From NCBI RefSeq assembly GCF_035982055.1, contig NZ_CP108427.1, forward strand, positions 1,178,001 through 1,242,000: a stretch of 64,000 bases of DNA. The letters are read 5' to 3'. Made by a program: the position numbers and the translations under genes. This DNA comes from Streptomyces sp. NBC_01288. Its GTDB lineage: Bacteria > Actinomycetota > Actinomycetes > Streptomycetales > Streptomycetaceae. Of this stretch, positions 56,533 through 64,000 are shown piece by piece. The number at the start of each line of letters is the position of its first letter. The first letter of the stretch is position 1. The notes under the pieces are model-generated. The model was not told where the DNA came from. It ran no database searches and saw only the letters and a program-made list of their open reading frames with translations.

Positions 56533-59500
56533 TTATCTCCAGTTTTCCGGGCCACCCAGACCGGTGACATCAAATTCAGGATCTCGTCGATTAACGAGAG
56601 AAATACCTCGGACCTTCAATCCCTCCATCACTGTCTGCTCCAACCTTCTAGCAGGAACGGACTTGACACCCGCAGGGAGAGACATCCAGGTAACATTGCA
56701 GATATCCGCACATGAATAACCAGCAGTGCCCACAGCGTGGGACGGCTTGGTCGCAGCTATTACGCGATCCTGGATATTTGCTGTCGACATTCCAACATAC
56801 TTCTCTCCACCCCTCAGGTGAATAGTGTAAACCCCCGGCGTGCTCGGCACGTCGAAGTCCTTGACCGGATTACAATTGTGAACGAGAACTGGCGTGGCGC
56901 CCGCCAGCACATAGTACGTGTGGAGTTGCTGGACGGTGAGGTTCCAGCGGTTTGCCGCACCCGGTGTGACCTTGGTTGAAACTACGTAGACGTGGCCGTT
57001 GGCGGGCGTGCTGAGGGCATCACCAGCGTGGAGTTCACCTGCGGAGATCCAGGTGTGGGTACGGTCGTTCCAGAACGGGTGGTTGGAAGTGGTGTGGAAG
57101 GTCGCGGTACGGCCGTCGTTGGCGCGGATGGTTAGGTCGAGCAGATCGTGGTCGTGGTTGATCCACACGTGCTGGACTGTCCGGGCGCCCTCATGTTTTC
57201 CGGTTTTCGGTTTGGCCGCCTGGACTTTATCGCCAGCCTTGATCTTATCGATCGGCTTGGTCTTGCCATCCGCCATCAGAACCGGAGTGGAAGGCGCAAA
57301 ACTGCAGGCAAACCCGAGAATCTCTGACTCTGCCTCGCCGAATTCTCCACCAGCCAACCACGCGCCAGCTTCTTCACCGTTTTTCGCGGATGCCTGATAG
57401 GTAGGTGAATCAGTATCCGCACCAAGATCGCTCATCAAGCTGTCAACCGCGTCCGGATCGCCGCTGCAGACCCCGAAGGAAACCACGCAGGCCGGATTCG
57501 TTACCTCATTTATGTGAGAAAGGATGTCGACTAGGCCAGCGACCTTGGCTAGTGCGATCGTCTCACCGAATCCCTTAGGCCGCTTGACCGTTGCCTTTCC
57601 GGTTCCGCTACCGCTGTGTGATGTGCCCCAGCTCGTGTTGTAGTGGGTCCGGCCGCAAGAGCCATTGTGGCAGTAGCCTGCGCTGTTGTATCCGGGGTCG
57701 ACGGGTCCGTCGGTGATGATGCCGCTGGAACCGCCTACCACGTTGCCCTTCGGTGTGCCGACACCGCAGATGTCCGCCATGCACAGGCCGGTGGGGTCAC
57801 TCTCACCGACAGGATCATCGCCGGCGTAGGTGTACCCGCCGAGTTCCTGGGGACTGGTGGCGATGAATACGGGGTCGAGGCTGATGAATCGGCCGAGTGT
57901 GGGGTCGTATTCGCGGGCGCCGATGTCGGTGAGGCCGGTGGTGGTGTCGGTGGTTTTGTTGAGGAAGGTGCGGTTGTCGGCCCAGGTAGTCGTGGTGCCG
58001 CGGGTGTTGCCGTAGGGGTCGAACTGGCGCCAGGTGGGGGTCTGGGCGGTGTAGTCGAGGTAGAGGCTGTTGGTTCCGTGCTGGTCTGAGGCGAGTTCGA
58101 AGCCGTAGTTGGTGCCGGTGCCGGTGCGGACGATGGTGGTGCCGCCGGGGGCGCTGTAGTAGCGCACGCCGGTGGCAGTGCCGGTGGAGTCGTTGAGGGT
58201 GATCTGTTCGCTGCCGAGATAGAGGGTGGTGGTACTGGGGTCTATCTGCAGCAGGAGGTCGCCGTCGGCGTCGTAGATGTAGCTGGTGGCGGTGCCGGTA
58301 GTGCTGTTGGAGACGCTGGTCAGCTGTTCGGCGTTGTTCCAGAGGAGGGTCTGGTCGCCGGTGCTGGTGTCGCGGGTGGTGGTGTTTCCGGCGGCGTCGT
58401 AGCCGTAGCTGGTCGAGCCGGTCGAGCCGCCCGTGGTGGTGGTGCCGGTCATCGTGTTGGGCTGGCTGCTGGACCAGCCGCTGGTGGTGAGGGTGTCGCT
58501 GCCGGTGCCGGAGACGCTGTGCTGGGTCTGGGTGAGCCGGTTGCCGATGTCGTCGTAGGTCCAGCTGGTCCAGTAGGTTCCGCCGGTGATGCCGTCTCCG
58601 ACGGTGCTGTGGTCACTGCTGGTGGGGGTGGTGTCGCAGGTGTTGGTGGCGGTTGAGGCGGTGGTCCAGGCGGTGGTGAGGCGGTCGAGGGTGTCGTAGG
58701 TGTAGCACTGGGTTTCAGCCGTGGTGCTGGAGCCGGAGCGGGTCTCGGTCTGGTGGGTGATGTTGCCGGAGAGGTCGTAGGTGTAGGCGGTCTCGTCGAT
58801 GGTGGCGGGGGTGGTGGTGGAGCGGGTGACGAGCTGGTCCGTCAGGTCCCCGGTGCGTGCGTCGTAGCCGTCGGTGACGGTGGCGTAGGAGGTGGAGGAG
58901 CCGAGCTGGACCTGGGCGACCTGGTTATAGGCGCTGTAAGCCGTGCTCTGCACGTAGCTGTAGGCAGTGGTGGCCAGCGCGTTTTGTTCGTCGTCGTTGT
59001 TGTAGCCGTGGGTAATGACCTCGGCCGGCAGTCCGCCACCAAGGGCGTAGGCATCGGTCCACAGCAGACCGTTGACGCTGGTGTAGGTGTGGGTGATCTT
59101 CCAGGTCTTGCCGAGGACCGAGCCCTGTGCACCCGGGGGGATGATGGTCTCCTCGCCCAGGGACTCGCCGAAGACGTTGAAGTTCACGGCCTGCTGTACG
59201 TAGGCGTAGCCGCCGCTGTAGGAGGTGGCGGTGGTGACGTGCCCGACCGGGTAGGTCATACCGGAGATCGCGGTGTTGGAGTTGTCGTAGACCCAGGCCG
59301 CGGTCTGGTTGCCCGGTGAGCTGGTGGAAGCGTAGGCAGTCTGGTCGGCGGTGGAGGCGGCGTACTGGCCGGTCTTACGGTCGAGCGCGTCGTAGGTGTA
59401 GGAGACGTACTGGCCGCGGGAGTCCTGGGCCTGCAGCAGGTTGCGGTCCGCGTCGTAGGTCATGGCGGAGGTCGTGCCGGCGGTGGGGTCGGTCTTGGAG

Positions 59501-62500
59501 ACCACTTCGCCGGCCAGGTCGTAAGTGCTGGTCCACACCTGGTTCTTGGCGTCGGTGGTGGTGGACTGCTGGTTGTGGCCGTCGAACCCGTAGGTGGTCG
59601 CGGTGCGGGTGCCCCCGGTGAGGTAGAAGATTCCGGTGGCGGTGTTCAGCGGCGTGGCCAGTGTGGGTGTGGCGGTGTACTCGTCAAGTTCGCTGGTGCG
59701 GCCGGCCGGGTCGGTGCGAGTGGTCTTGGTGACGCCGCCGTCGGGCGGGATGACGGTGGTGGCGTCGCCGTTGTAGACCGTGGTCGTGGTGGAGACGATC
59801 ACCGCGTTCTTCTCGGAGATGTCGTAGACCTGTCGCCCGAGCCCGTCGTAGGTGAACACGTCCTGCTCGGCGACCTGGTTGTCGGCCACCGACTTCAGCC
59901 CGAGTGTCGGTGTGGTGGCGGAGTCCCAGTAGTCGGTGTTCTTCTTCGCCGTCCAGCCGCGCGAGTCGTACAGGGTGTCGTCGATCAGACGGCCGCCCTG
60001 TGGCGTGTAGGTCTGGGTCTGGCGGGTGCGGGCGAGGGAGTCCTCGATGCTGACCGAGGTGAGGTAACCGCTGTTGTCGTTGAGGGTGTTGGTCACCACA
60101 CCCGAGAGGGAACTGCTGGACAGGGTGTAGGTGTAGGTGAGGTTCGCCAGCGAGGTGGTGGCGCGCGAGTTCTTCCACACCGAGGTCGCCCGGCCCAGCG
60201 CGTCGTACTGGACGGTCGTCACCACGTGGTTGGCGTCAGTGCTGGTGAGTGTGAGCCCGCGTTCCGGATCCAGGGTCGAGCTGGTGGTGTGGGCGACGCC
60301 GCTCACGGTGGGTGCGGTGACGGTCTGTCCGGTGGTCAGGTAGGCGGAGTTGACCGTGTAGGCGGTCGTGGTGGTGTTGCCGTTGCCGTTGGCCGTGCTG
60401 GACAGGCGGTGGTAGGTGCTGTCGTAGGTGTTCTTCGCGGTGGTGCGCCAGGTGAAGGCGCCCGAACCGTAGTCGGTGGCCTTGCGGGTCATCGTGACCA
60501 GGCCCATGGTCGGGGCGGCGGCCTGCGGGAAGGCGGTGGAGAAGGTGGTGTCGTCGTAAAGCGTCCGGGTGGCGGAGACCACCTGGTCAGGGCGGTTGAC
60601 GCTGGTGGGTGCGCCGAGGGTGTTCAAGCCGTCGGGGGCAGAGCTGACGGATCCCTCGCTGAAGCCGGAGCAGGCGACCGAGTCCACTTCGGTGCCGGAA
60701 ACCAGGCCGACGATGTTGGCGCTGGTGTTGGCCGGTGCGTACGTGGTGGCGGTGCACTGGTCGTAGGCGGTGCTGGCCGGCACGGTGTGCGTGTAGGCGT
60801 AGGTCGGCAGGCCGAAGTCGTCGTCGGAGCGGGTCGCGTCGTACGTGGTGTCGGTCTCGTTGTAGCGCCAGCTGGTGGTGCCGCCGTCGGTCAGCCGCTG
60901 TCGGGTCCATGCCTCGGCGGTGCTCGTAGCGTTGGCGGTCAGGTCCGGCAGCCCGGAACGGGTGCGGGTCGCGGTTGCCGCGGAGATCCAGTACGAGGTG
61001 ATCGTGGAGTGGTCGACGCCTCCGCCGTTGCCAAGGTAAGAGGTGGACTCCAGTATTTGGCCGCTGAGTTGGGCGGAGTCGGTGTGGCTGCCGCCCTGGG
61101 AGTCGGTCAGCGACACGCTTCGGTTCGAGGTGGACGAGAGCCGGTCGCCGTCCATGCCCTGGTAGTAGGAGTCGACCTGCTTGGTCTGGGCGTCGCCGGA
61201 GCCGTTGCCGGTGGTGGTCGTCACCTGCTGGTAGCCGCGCCACTGCCCGTAGGTGCGGTATTTGGCCTTGGTGGTCTCGTCGTCGTCGTAGTGCCAGGCC
61301 GCACCGCTGTAGGAGTAGTCGGTCTCCTTGGCTGCCGAGCCGCCGGTGCTGTCGGTCTCCAGGACTTCCTGGACCGCGTACTTGTTGAACCAGTCCAGCA
61401 TCGGGCTGATGTAACCGCTGGGCGTCCAGTACTCCGGGAGGCATGAGGCGGTGTTCGAGGACGGTGTGGCCGAGGTCGAGCAGGCGGTCGGCAGTGTGTA
61501 GGAGACCCCGGTCACTCCGCCCAACTCGTTGGTGATCGCTGTGATGCGGTAGCGGAACAGGCCCGGGTAGGTGGAAGTACTGACCCGGTTCTCCAGCGCC
61601 GAGCCGGTGAACTTCACCGCCGGCATCTGGATCGACGAGGTCGAGCCGCCCGCAGTAAGGTCCGAGCCGGTGCGCTGGACCGAGGAGAGCCACAGCGTCG
61701 CGCTGGTCGCATCACCTGTCGACGGCTCGGTCTGCGTCAGCGCGTAGGAGTCGACCGTCACATACGCGCTGGAGGAGACCGAGTACTGCTGCGTAGTGAT
61801 CGAGCTCAAGCGGACGGTAGAGAAGAACGACGGCCCGTACGCACTGCAGGTGGCCCCGGAGGCGCAGGCCAAGTCGTAGGGCACGTCAGGGTAGTACGAG
61901 GCGTTGGAGGAGGTCTCCGAACTGCCGCAGTTGCTGCTGGTGGAGGTGCAGCGGACCGAGGTGCCGTAGACGATCTTGTCGGGGACGGTGCCGTAGGGGC
62001 CGGTGGCGGTGGTGAAGCCGTAGTCGATGTGCACGAGGTAGGAATCGCGCACGTACTTGACCTCGGAGGCTCCGTTGTACGCGCCGTAGTAGTTGGTGTC
62101 CTGCTTGTAGTAGTACGCCATCGCGTCGCCGGTGGGGGTGGTGACGTAGTCCAGGTGCCACTTGTAGGCCATGGTGCAGTAGCTGCTGGTGGCCGTGGAG
62201 TTGTAGCAGGGGTCGCTGGAGTGGGCGGAGTACACGCGCTCGGAGTCCACCGAGTTCGTCGCGTCATCGCCGGAGGCCCAGCCGGGCAGCTCGTTGCGGC
62301 CGAAGTAGTACTTGGTGCCATCCCGCTCCGTGATCACCCAGTACGACGTGTCGTAGGTACCCGATCCGTTCGACGAGCTGGTCACCTTGGTGACCGTCGC
62401 ACCGTTGTCGTCGGACAGCTTGTAGGTGGACGTGTCCTTGTCGTAGACGATGGACGTCGACGATCCGTTCAGGGACATCGTCAGGATCGGGCCGTCGTAG

Positions 62501-63723
62501 CACTCGTCCGGTGTGGTCACCGACCCGGCGCTGCCCTCCGGGGAGTCGGAACAGGGCGTGAACTCCTGTCCCACGAAGGAGTCCTGGGTGGTCCATCCAT
62601 CGCCCACCCACGACGACTGGGCCTGAGTATTCGCCGTCTTCCCGTCGACGCTGCCGGAGTCGTAGGACAGCGACGCGTCCGGCGCCAGCGACGTCGTGGC
62701 CTCAGGCGAGTCCACCTTGTAGGTGTAGGTGAAGTCGCCCGACGAGCCCGACTGGCCCCAGGAGCCCGCGGACGACAGGGTCGAGGCGTAGTTCCCTCCG
62801 GCTCCGCCTTCCTGCCCGGTGGAGTCGGTGGCCGCGATCACGGTGGCCGCGCCGGAGGTCGATGCTGTCTGTGCCGTCGCGGACTTGGAGGCCGCGCCGG
62901 TGTAGACAGCCGAAGACGCCGATCCAGCCGCGGCCTGGCTGACGCTGGTGGAGGCGGCGCTCTTGACCGAGCCTGTGCTGCCGAGCGTGAGGTCCGCGGA
63001 TACGGCTGTGTTGTTGGGGTCGTTGAGGGATGTCAGTGGTGTCTGCTTGCGGCACTGGGCGAGTTGAGGGGTTGTGAGTGCGCAGGCGGGCAGTGTCACC
63101 AGTCGCAGCCGGGAGGCGTAGTTGCCGCCGATCGCCTGGCTGAACGCACCGTAGTCCAGGCCCACTGTCACTCGGCCCGAGCCAGATGCACCGGCACCGG
63201 CGCTCTGGCTAATGGCGAGAGACCAGACCGGGCCGGACACACCCAGCCGGGTGGACAGGGGCCGCGACTTCACCGAGACCCCCAGCGTGGTCGGGCCCGC
63301 GTAGGTGCCCTTGCTGGGTGCTACTGCCCGTGCCCAGACCGGTGTTCCCGACGCGGTGGCCTTGGAACCCGTGGTCGCCGAGTGCTTCGGTGCTGCGAGT
63401 TTCAGAGTCCGTGTCTTGGCGGCCGGCCACGCCGTCCGGGTCGGTACGGCTGTATGCCGGGTGGCGCCGGAGAGATGCACGCTCTTGTGCGGAACGGGCT
63501 TCAGGCCGGTGACTGAGCGGCCGAGGTCCGCCTTCGGCTTCGCGTTCGCAGCCGACGTGGTGGCCGTCGTAGTAGGCAGCGCGGTCGCTGTCGATCCAAA
63601 GGCCAGACTCAGGCACAGGGACCAGGCCAGTACCGCGGCCCACCCGACAAGAAGCCTCCCGGCTGTGCGCCGGTATCGCGCCTCTACCATCCCGCTGTTT
63701 CCACGCACCCGTCTACCGGACAC
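56533..63723 (-). CDS. Secreted RHS-repeat polymorphic toxin with HINT pretoxin domain and GIY-YIG nuclease tip
   Basis: This is a 2396-aa exported protein. GTG at 63723 follows GAGGGGGAA; an ATG at 63690 is an alternative. The signal segment is LLVGWAAVLAWSLCLSLAFGSTATA. A Ser/Thr/Ala-rich region leads into a shell with many YD-type repeats (such as YDALGRATSVW, YDALDRKTGQY, YDAAGNTTTRD). The RHS core ends near residue 1980 (GAREYDPTLGRFISLDPV). A HINT/intein-like domain spans about 2140-2283 (starting CSFAPSTPVLMADG, TSNHPFWN, ending VHN before Cys2284) and can cut off the tip. The last 113 residues are a GIY-YIG-like nuclease: GVYTI with Tyr2299, KYVGMS with Tyr2309, and Glu in RRLEQTVMEGL. 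The DUF4259 gene follows at once. Confidence 0.88.
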   Translation of the reverse strand: MSGRRVRGNSGMVEARYRRTAGRLLVGWAAVLAWSLCLSLAFGSTATALPTTTATTSAANAKPKADLGRSVTGLKPVPHKSVHLSGATRHTAVPTRTAWPAAKTRTLKLAAPKHSATTGSKATASGTPVWARAVAPSKGTYAGPTTLGVSVKSRPLSTRLGVSGPVWSLAISQSAGAGASGSGRVTVGLDYGAFSQAIGGNYASRLRLVTLPACALTTPQLAQCRKQTPLTSLNDPNNTAVSADLTLGSTGSVKSAASTSVSQAAAGSASSAVYTGAASKSATAQTASTSGAATVIAATDSTGQEGGAGGNYASTLSSAGSWGQSGSSGDFTYTYKVDSPEATTSLAPDASLSYDSGSVDGKTANTQAQSSWVGDGWTTQDSFVGQEFTPCSDSPEGSAGSVTTPDECYDGPILTMSLNGSSTSIVYDKDTSTYKLSDDNGATVTKVTSSSNGSGTYDTSYWVITERDGTKYYFGRNELPGWASGDDATNSVDSERVYSAHSSDPCYNSTATSSYCTMAYKWHLDYVTTPTGDAMAYYYKQDTNYYGAYNGASEVKYVRDSYLVHIDYGFTTATGPYGTVPDKIVYGTSVRCTSTSSNCGSSETSSNASYYPDVPYDLACASGATCSAYGPSFFSTVRLSSITTQQYSVSSSAYVTVDSYALTQTEPSTGDATSATLWLSSVQRTGSDLTAGGSTSSIQMPAVKFTGSALENRVSTSTYPGLFRYRITAITNELGGVTGVSYTLPTACSTSATPSSNTASCLPEYWTPSGYISPMLDWFNKYAVQEVLETDSTGGSAAKETDYSYSGAAWHYDDDETTKAKYRTYGQWRGYQQVTTTTGNGSGDAQTKQVDSYYQGMDGDRLSSTSNRSVSLTDSQGGSHTDSAQLSGQILESTSYLGNGGGVDHSTITSYWISAATATRTRSGLPDLTANATSTAEAWTRQRLTDGGTTSWRYNETDTTYDATRSDDDFGLPTYAYTHTVPASTAYDQCTATTYAPANTSANIVGLVSGTEVDSVACSGFSEGSVSSAPDGLNTLGAPTSVNRPDQVVSATRTLYDDTTFSTAFPQAAAPTMGLVTMTRKATDYGSGAFTWRTTAKNTYDSTYHRLSSTANGNGNTTTTAYTVNSAYLTTGQTVTAPTVSGVAHTTSSTLDPERGLTLTSTDANHVVTTVQYDALGRATSVWKNSRATTSLANLTYTYTLSSSSLSGVVTNTLNDNSGYLTSVSIEDSLARTRQTQTYTPQGGRLIDDTLYDSRGWTAKKNTDYWDSATTPTLGLKSVADNQVAEQDVFTYDGLGRQVYDISEKNAVIVSTTTTVYNGDATTVIPPDGGVTKTTRTDPAGRTSELDEYTATPTLATPLNTATGIFYLTGGTRTATTYGFDGHNQQSTTTDAKNQVWTSTYDLAGEVVSKTDPTAGTTSAMTYDADRNLLQAQDSRGQYVSYTYDALDRKTGQYAASTADQTAYASTSSPGNQTAAWVYDNSNTAISGMTYPVGHVTTATSYSGGYAYVQQAVNFNVFGESLGEETIIPPGAQGSVLGKTWKITHTYTSVNGLLWTDAYALGGGLPAEVITHGYNNDDEQNALATTAYSYVQSTAYSAYNQVAQVQLGSSTSYATVTDGYDARTGDLTDQLVTRSTTTPATIDETAYTYDLSGNITHQTETRSGSSTTAETQCYTYDTLDRLTTAWTTASTATNTCDTTPTSSDHSTVGDGITGGTYWTSWTYDDIGNRLTQTQHSVSGTGSDTLTTSGWSSSQPNTMTGTTTTGGSTGSTSYGYDAAGNTTTRDTSTGDQTLLWNNAEQLTSVSNSTTGTATSYIYDADGDLLLQIDPSTTTLYLGSEQITLNDSTGTATGVRYYSAPGGTTIVRTGTGTNYGFELASDQHGTNSLYLDYTAQTPTWRQFDPYGNTRGTTTTWADNRTFLNKTTDTTTGLTDIGAREYDPTLGRFISLDPVFIATSPQELGGYTYAGDDPVGESDPTGLCMADICGVGTPKGNVVGGSSGIITDGPVDPGYNSAGYCHNGSCGRTHYNTSWGTSHSGSGTGKATVKRPKGFGETIALAKVAGLVDILSHINEVTNPACVVSFGVCSGDPDAVDSLMSDLGADTDSPTYQASAKNGEEAGAWLAGGEFGEAESEILGFACSFAPSTPVLMADGKTKPIDKIKAGDKVQAAKPKTGKHEGARTVQHVWINHDHDLLDLTIRANDGRTATFHTTSNHPFWNDRTHTWISAGELHAGDALSTPANGHVYVVSTKVTPGAANRWNLTVQQLHTYYVLAGATPVLVHNCNPVKDFDVPSTPGVYTIHLRGGEKYVGMSTANIQDRVIAATKPSHAVGTAGYSCADICNVTWMSLPAGVKSVPARRLEQTVMEGLKVRGISLVNRRDPEFDVTGLGGPENWR

Positions 63724-64000
63724 GGCTTCCCCCTCGCCATGACGACATGCCGAAATATCGAACAACCACCTGCACCTATTACTGCTGCGGTGATTACTCC
63801 CCGACGGAAAGAAGTACATGAAGGTTCAATCCAAATGAATAATGAGTTAGGAAAGAACCCGCCCGAGAAGATGGCCAAACTTCAACAGAAGTGGACATCC
63901 ACGGCATGTACACGCCGTGATCTGGGTCACACAACCGCATGTCAGGCCACTAAATCCTCATACGGTGGCGCGATCCGGCCGCCTTCAACGCCACATCCGC
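63724..64000. other. Upstream region of the RHS gene, to the window edge
   Basis: These 277 bases are AT-richer than the RHS coding sequence, especially about 63770-63900, and probably contain the RHS promoter on the minus strand. No clear -35/-10 pair or other gene can be named. Confidence 0.4.

Noticed and set aside
59575..63516. Long plus-strand open frames opposite the RHS gene
   Set aside because: The minus-strand frame is continuous over 7 kb with RHS repeats, HINT and toxin domains; the plus-strand frames are low-complexity shadows.

Overview
The window is high-GC DNA with long ORFs, strong third-position GC bias, GTG/TTG starts and many actinobacterial families. The gene content (Cgl0159-type inositol aldolase, DUF6153, DUF5954 and DUF305 proteins, Streptomyces-style secreted glycosidases with discoidin modules, large RHS proteins) points to a Streptomyces or close relative. 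It splits into a metabolic chromosomal part (1 to about 37.34 kb) and a mobile, partly decayed accessory island (about 37.34 kb to the right edge).

Region 1 (1-10.5 kb) is a myo-inositol utilisation locus. A leftward ABC importer (lipoprotein, permease, ATPase) is followed by an IolE-type TIM-barrel gene cut by the window edge. Across a divergent promoter region lies a rightward catabolic run: iolC, a Cgl0159-type aldolase, iolB, iolD, mmsA/iolA and a GntR/UTRA regulator. Region 2 (10.5-15.5 kb) holds an aldo/keto reductase behind a MerR-type promoter, a Nudix hydrolase, a DUF5954 protein, a DUF305 lipoprotein, a DUF6153 protein and a DUF4386 membrane protein.

Region 3 (15.6-24.6 kb) has three leftward secreted glycosidase genes: one GH71/GH99-like and two GH87-like beta-helix (alpha-1,3-glucanase type). 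All share a C-terminal discoidin module, and the first two transcribed (the GH87-like genes) are each followed by a strong terminator. Region 4 (24.7-37.3 kb) is a second sugar locus: aldo/keto reductase, FadR-type regulator, secreted GH141-like beta-helix enzyme, enolase-superfamily dehydratase, ABC importer, a mannose-6-phosphate isomerase fused to a degenerate kinase-like domain, and a ROK kinase. Several of these genes overlap by a few bases, so an operon is likely.

At 37.30-37.34 kb the 3' part of a tRNA-Pro(GGG) gene with its terminator lies on the minus strand without its 5' half. This is the classic scar of tRNA-targeted integration and marks the island edge. The island carries a Ser/Thr kinase, an IS3-family element with a programmed frameshift site, an orphan 746-aa protein with two zinc-ribbon-like motifs, and a cas-less CRISPR remnant in which two opposite arrays are fused through one hybrid palindromic repeat. 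It also carries a decayed AbiEii-type pair, an orphan RHS C-terminal toxin module with a candidate membrane immunity protein, and two inverted, nearly identical IS5-family copies. Between those copies is a terpenoid cassette: Fe(II)/2OG oxygenase, P450, HAD phosphatase and class II terpene cyclase. The window ends with a complete 2396-residue secreted RHS-HINT protein with a GIY-YIG nuclease tip and an adjacent DUF4259 gene, a likely toxin-immunity pair.
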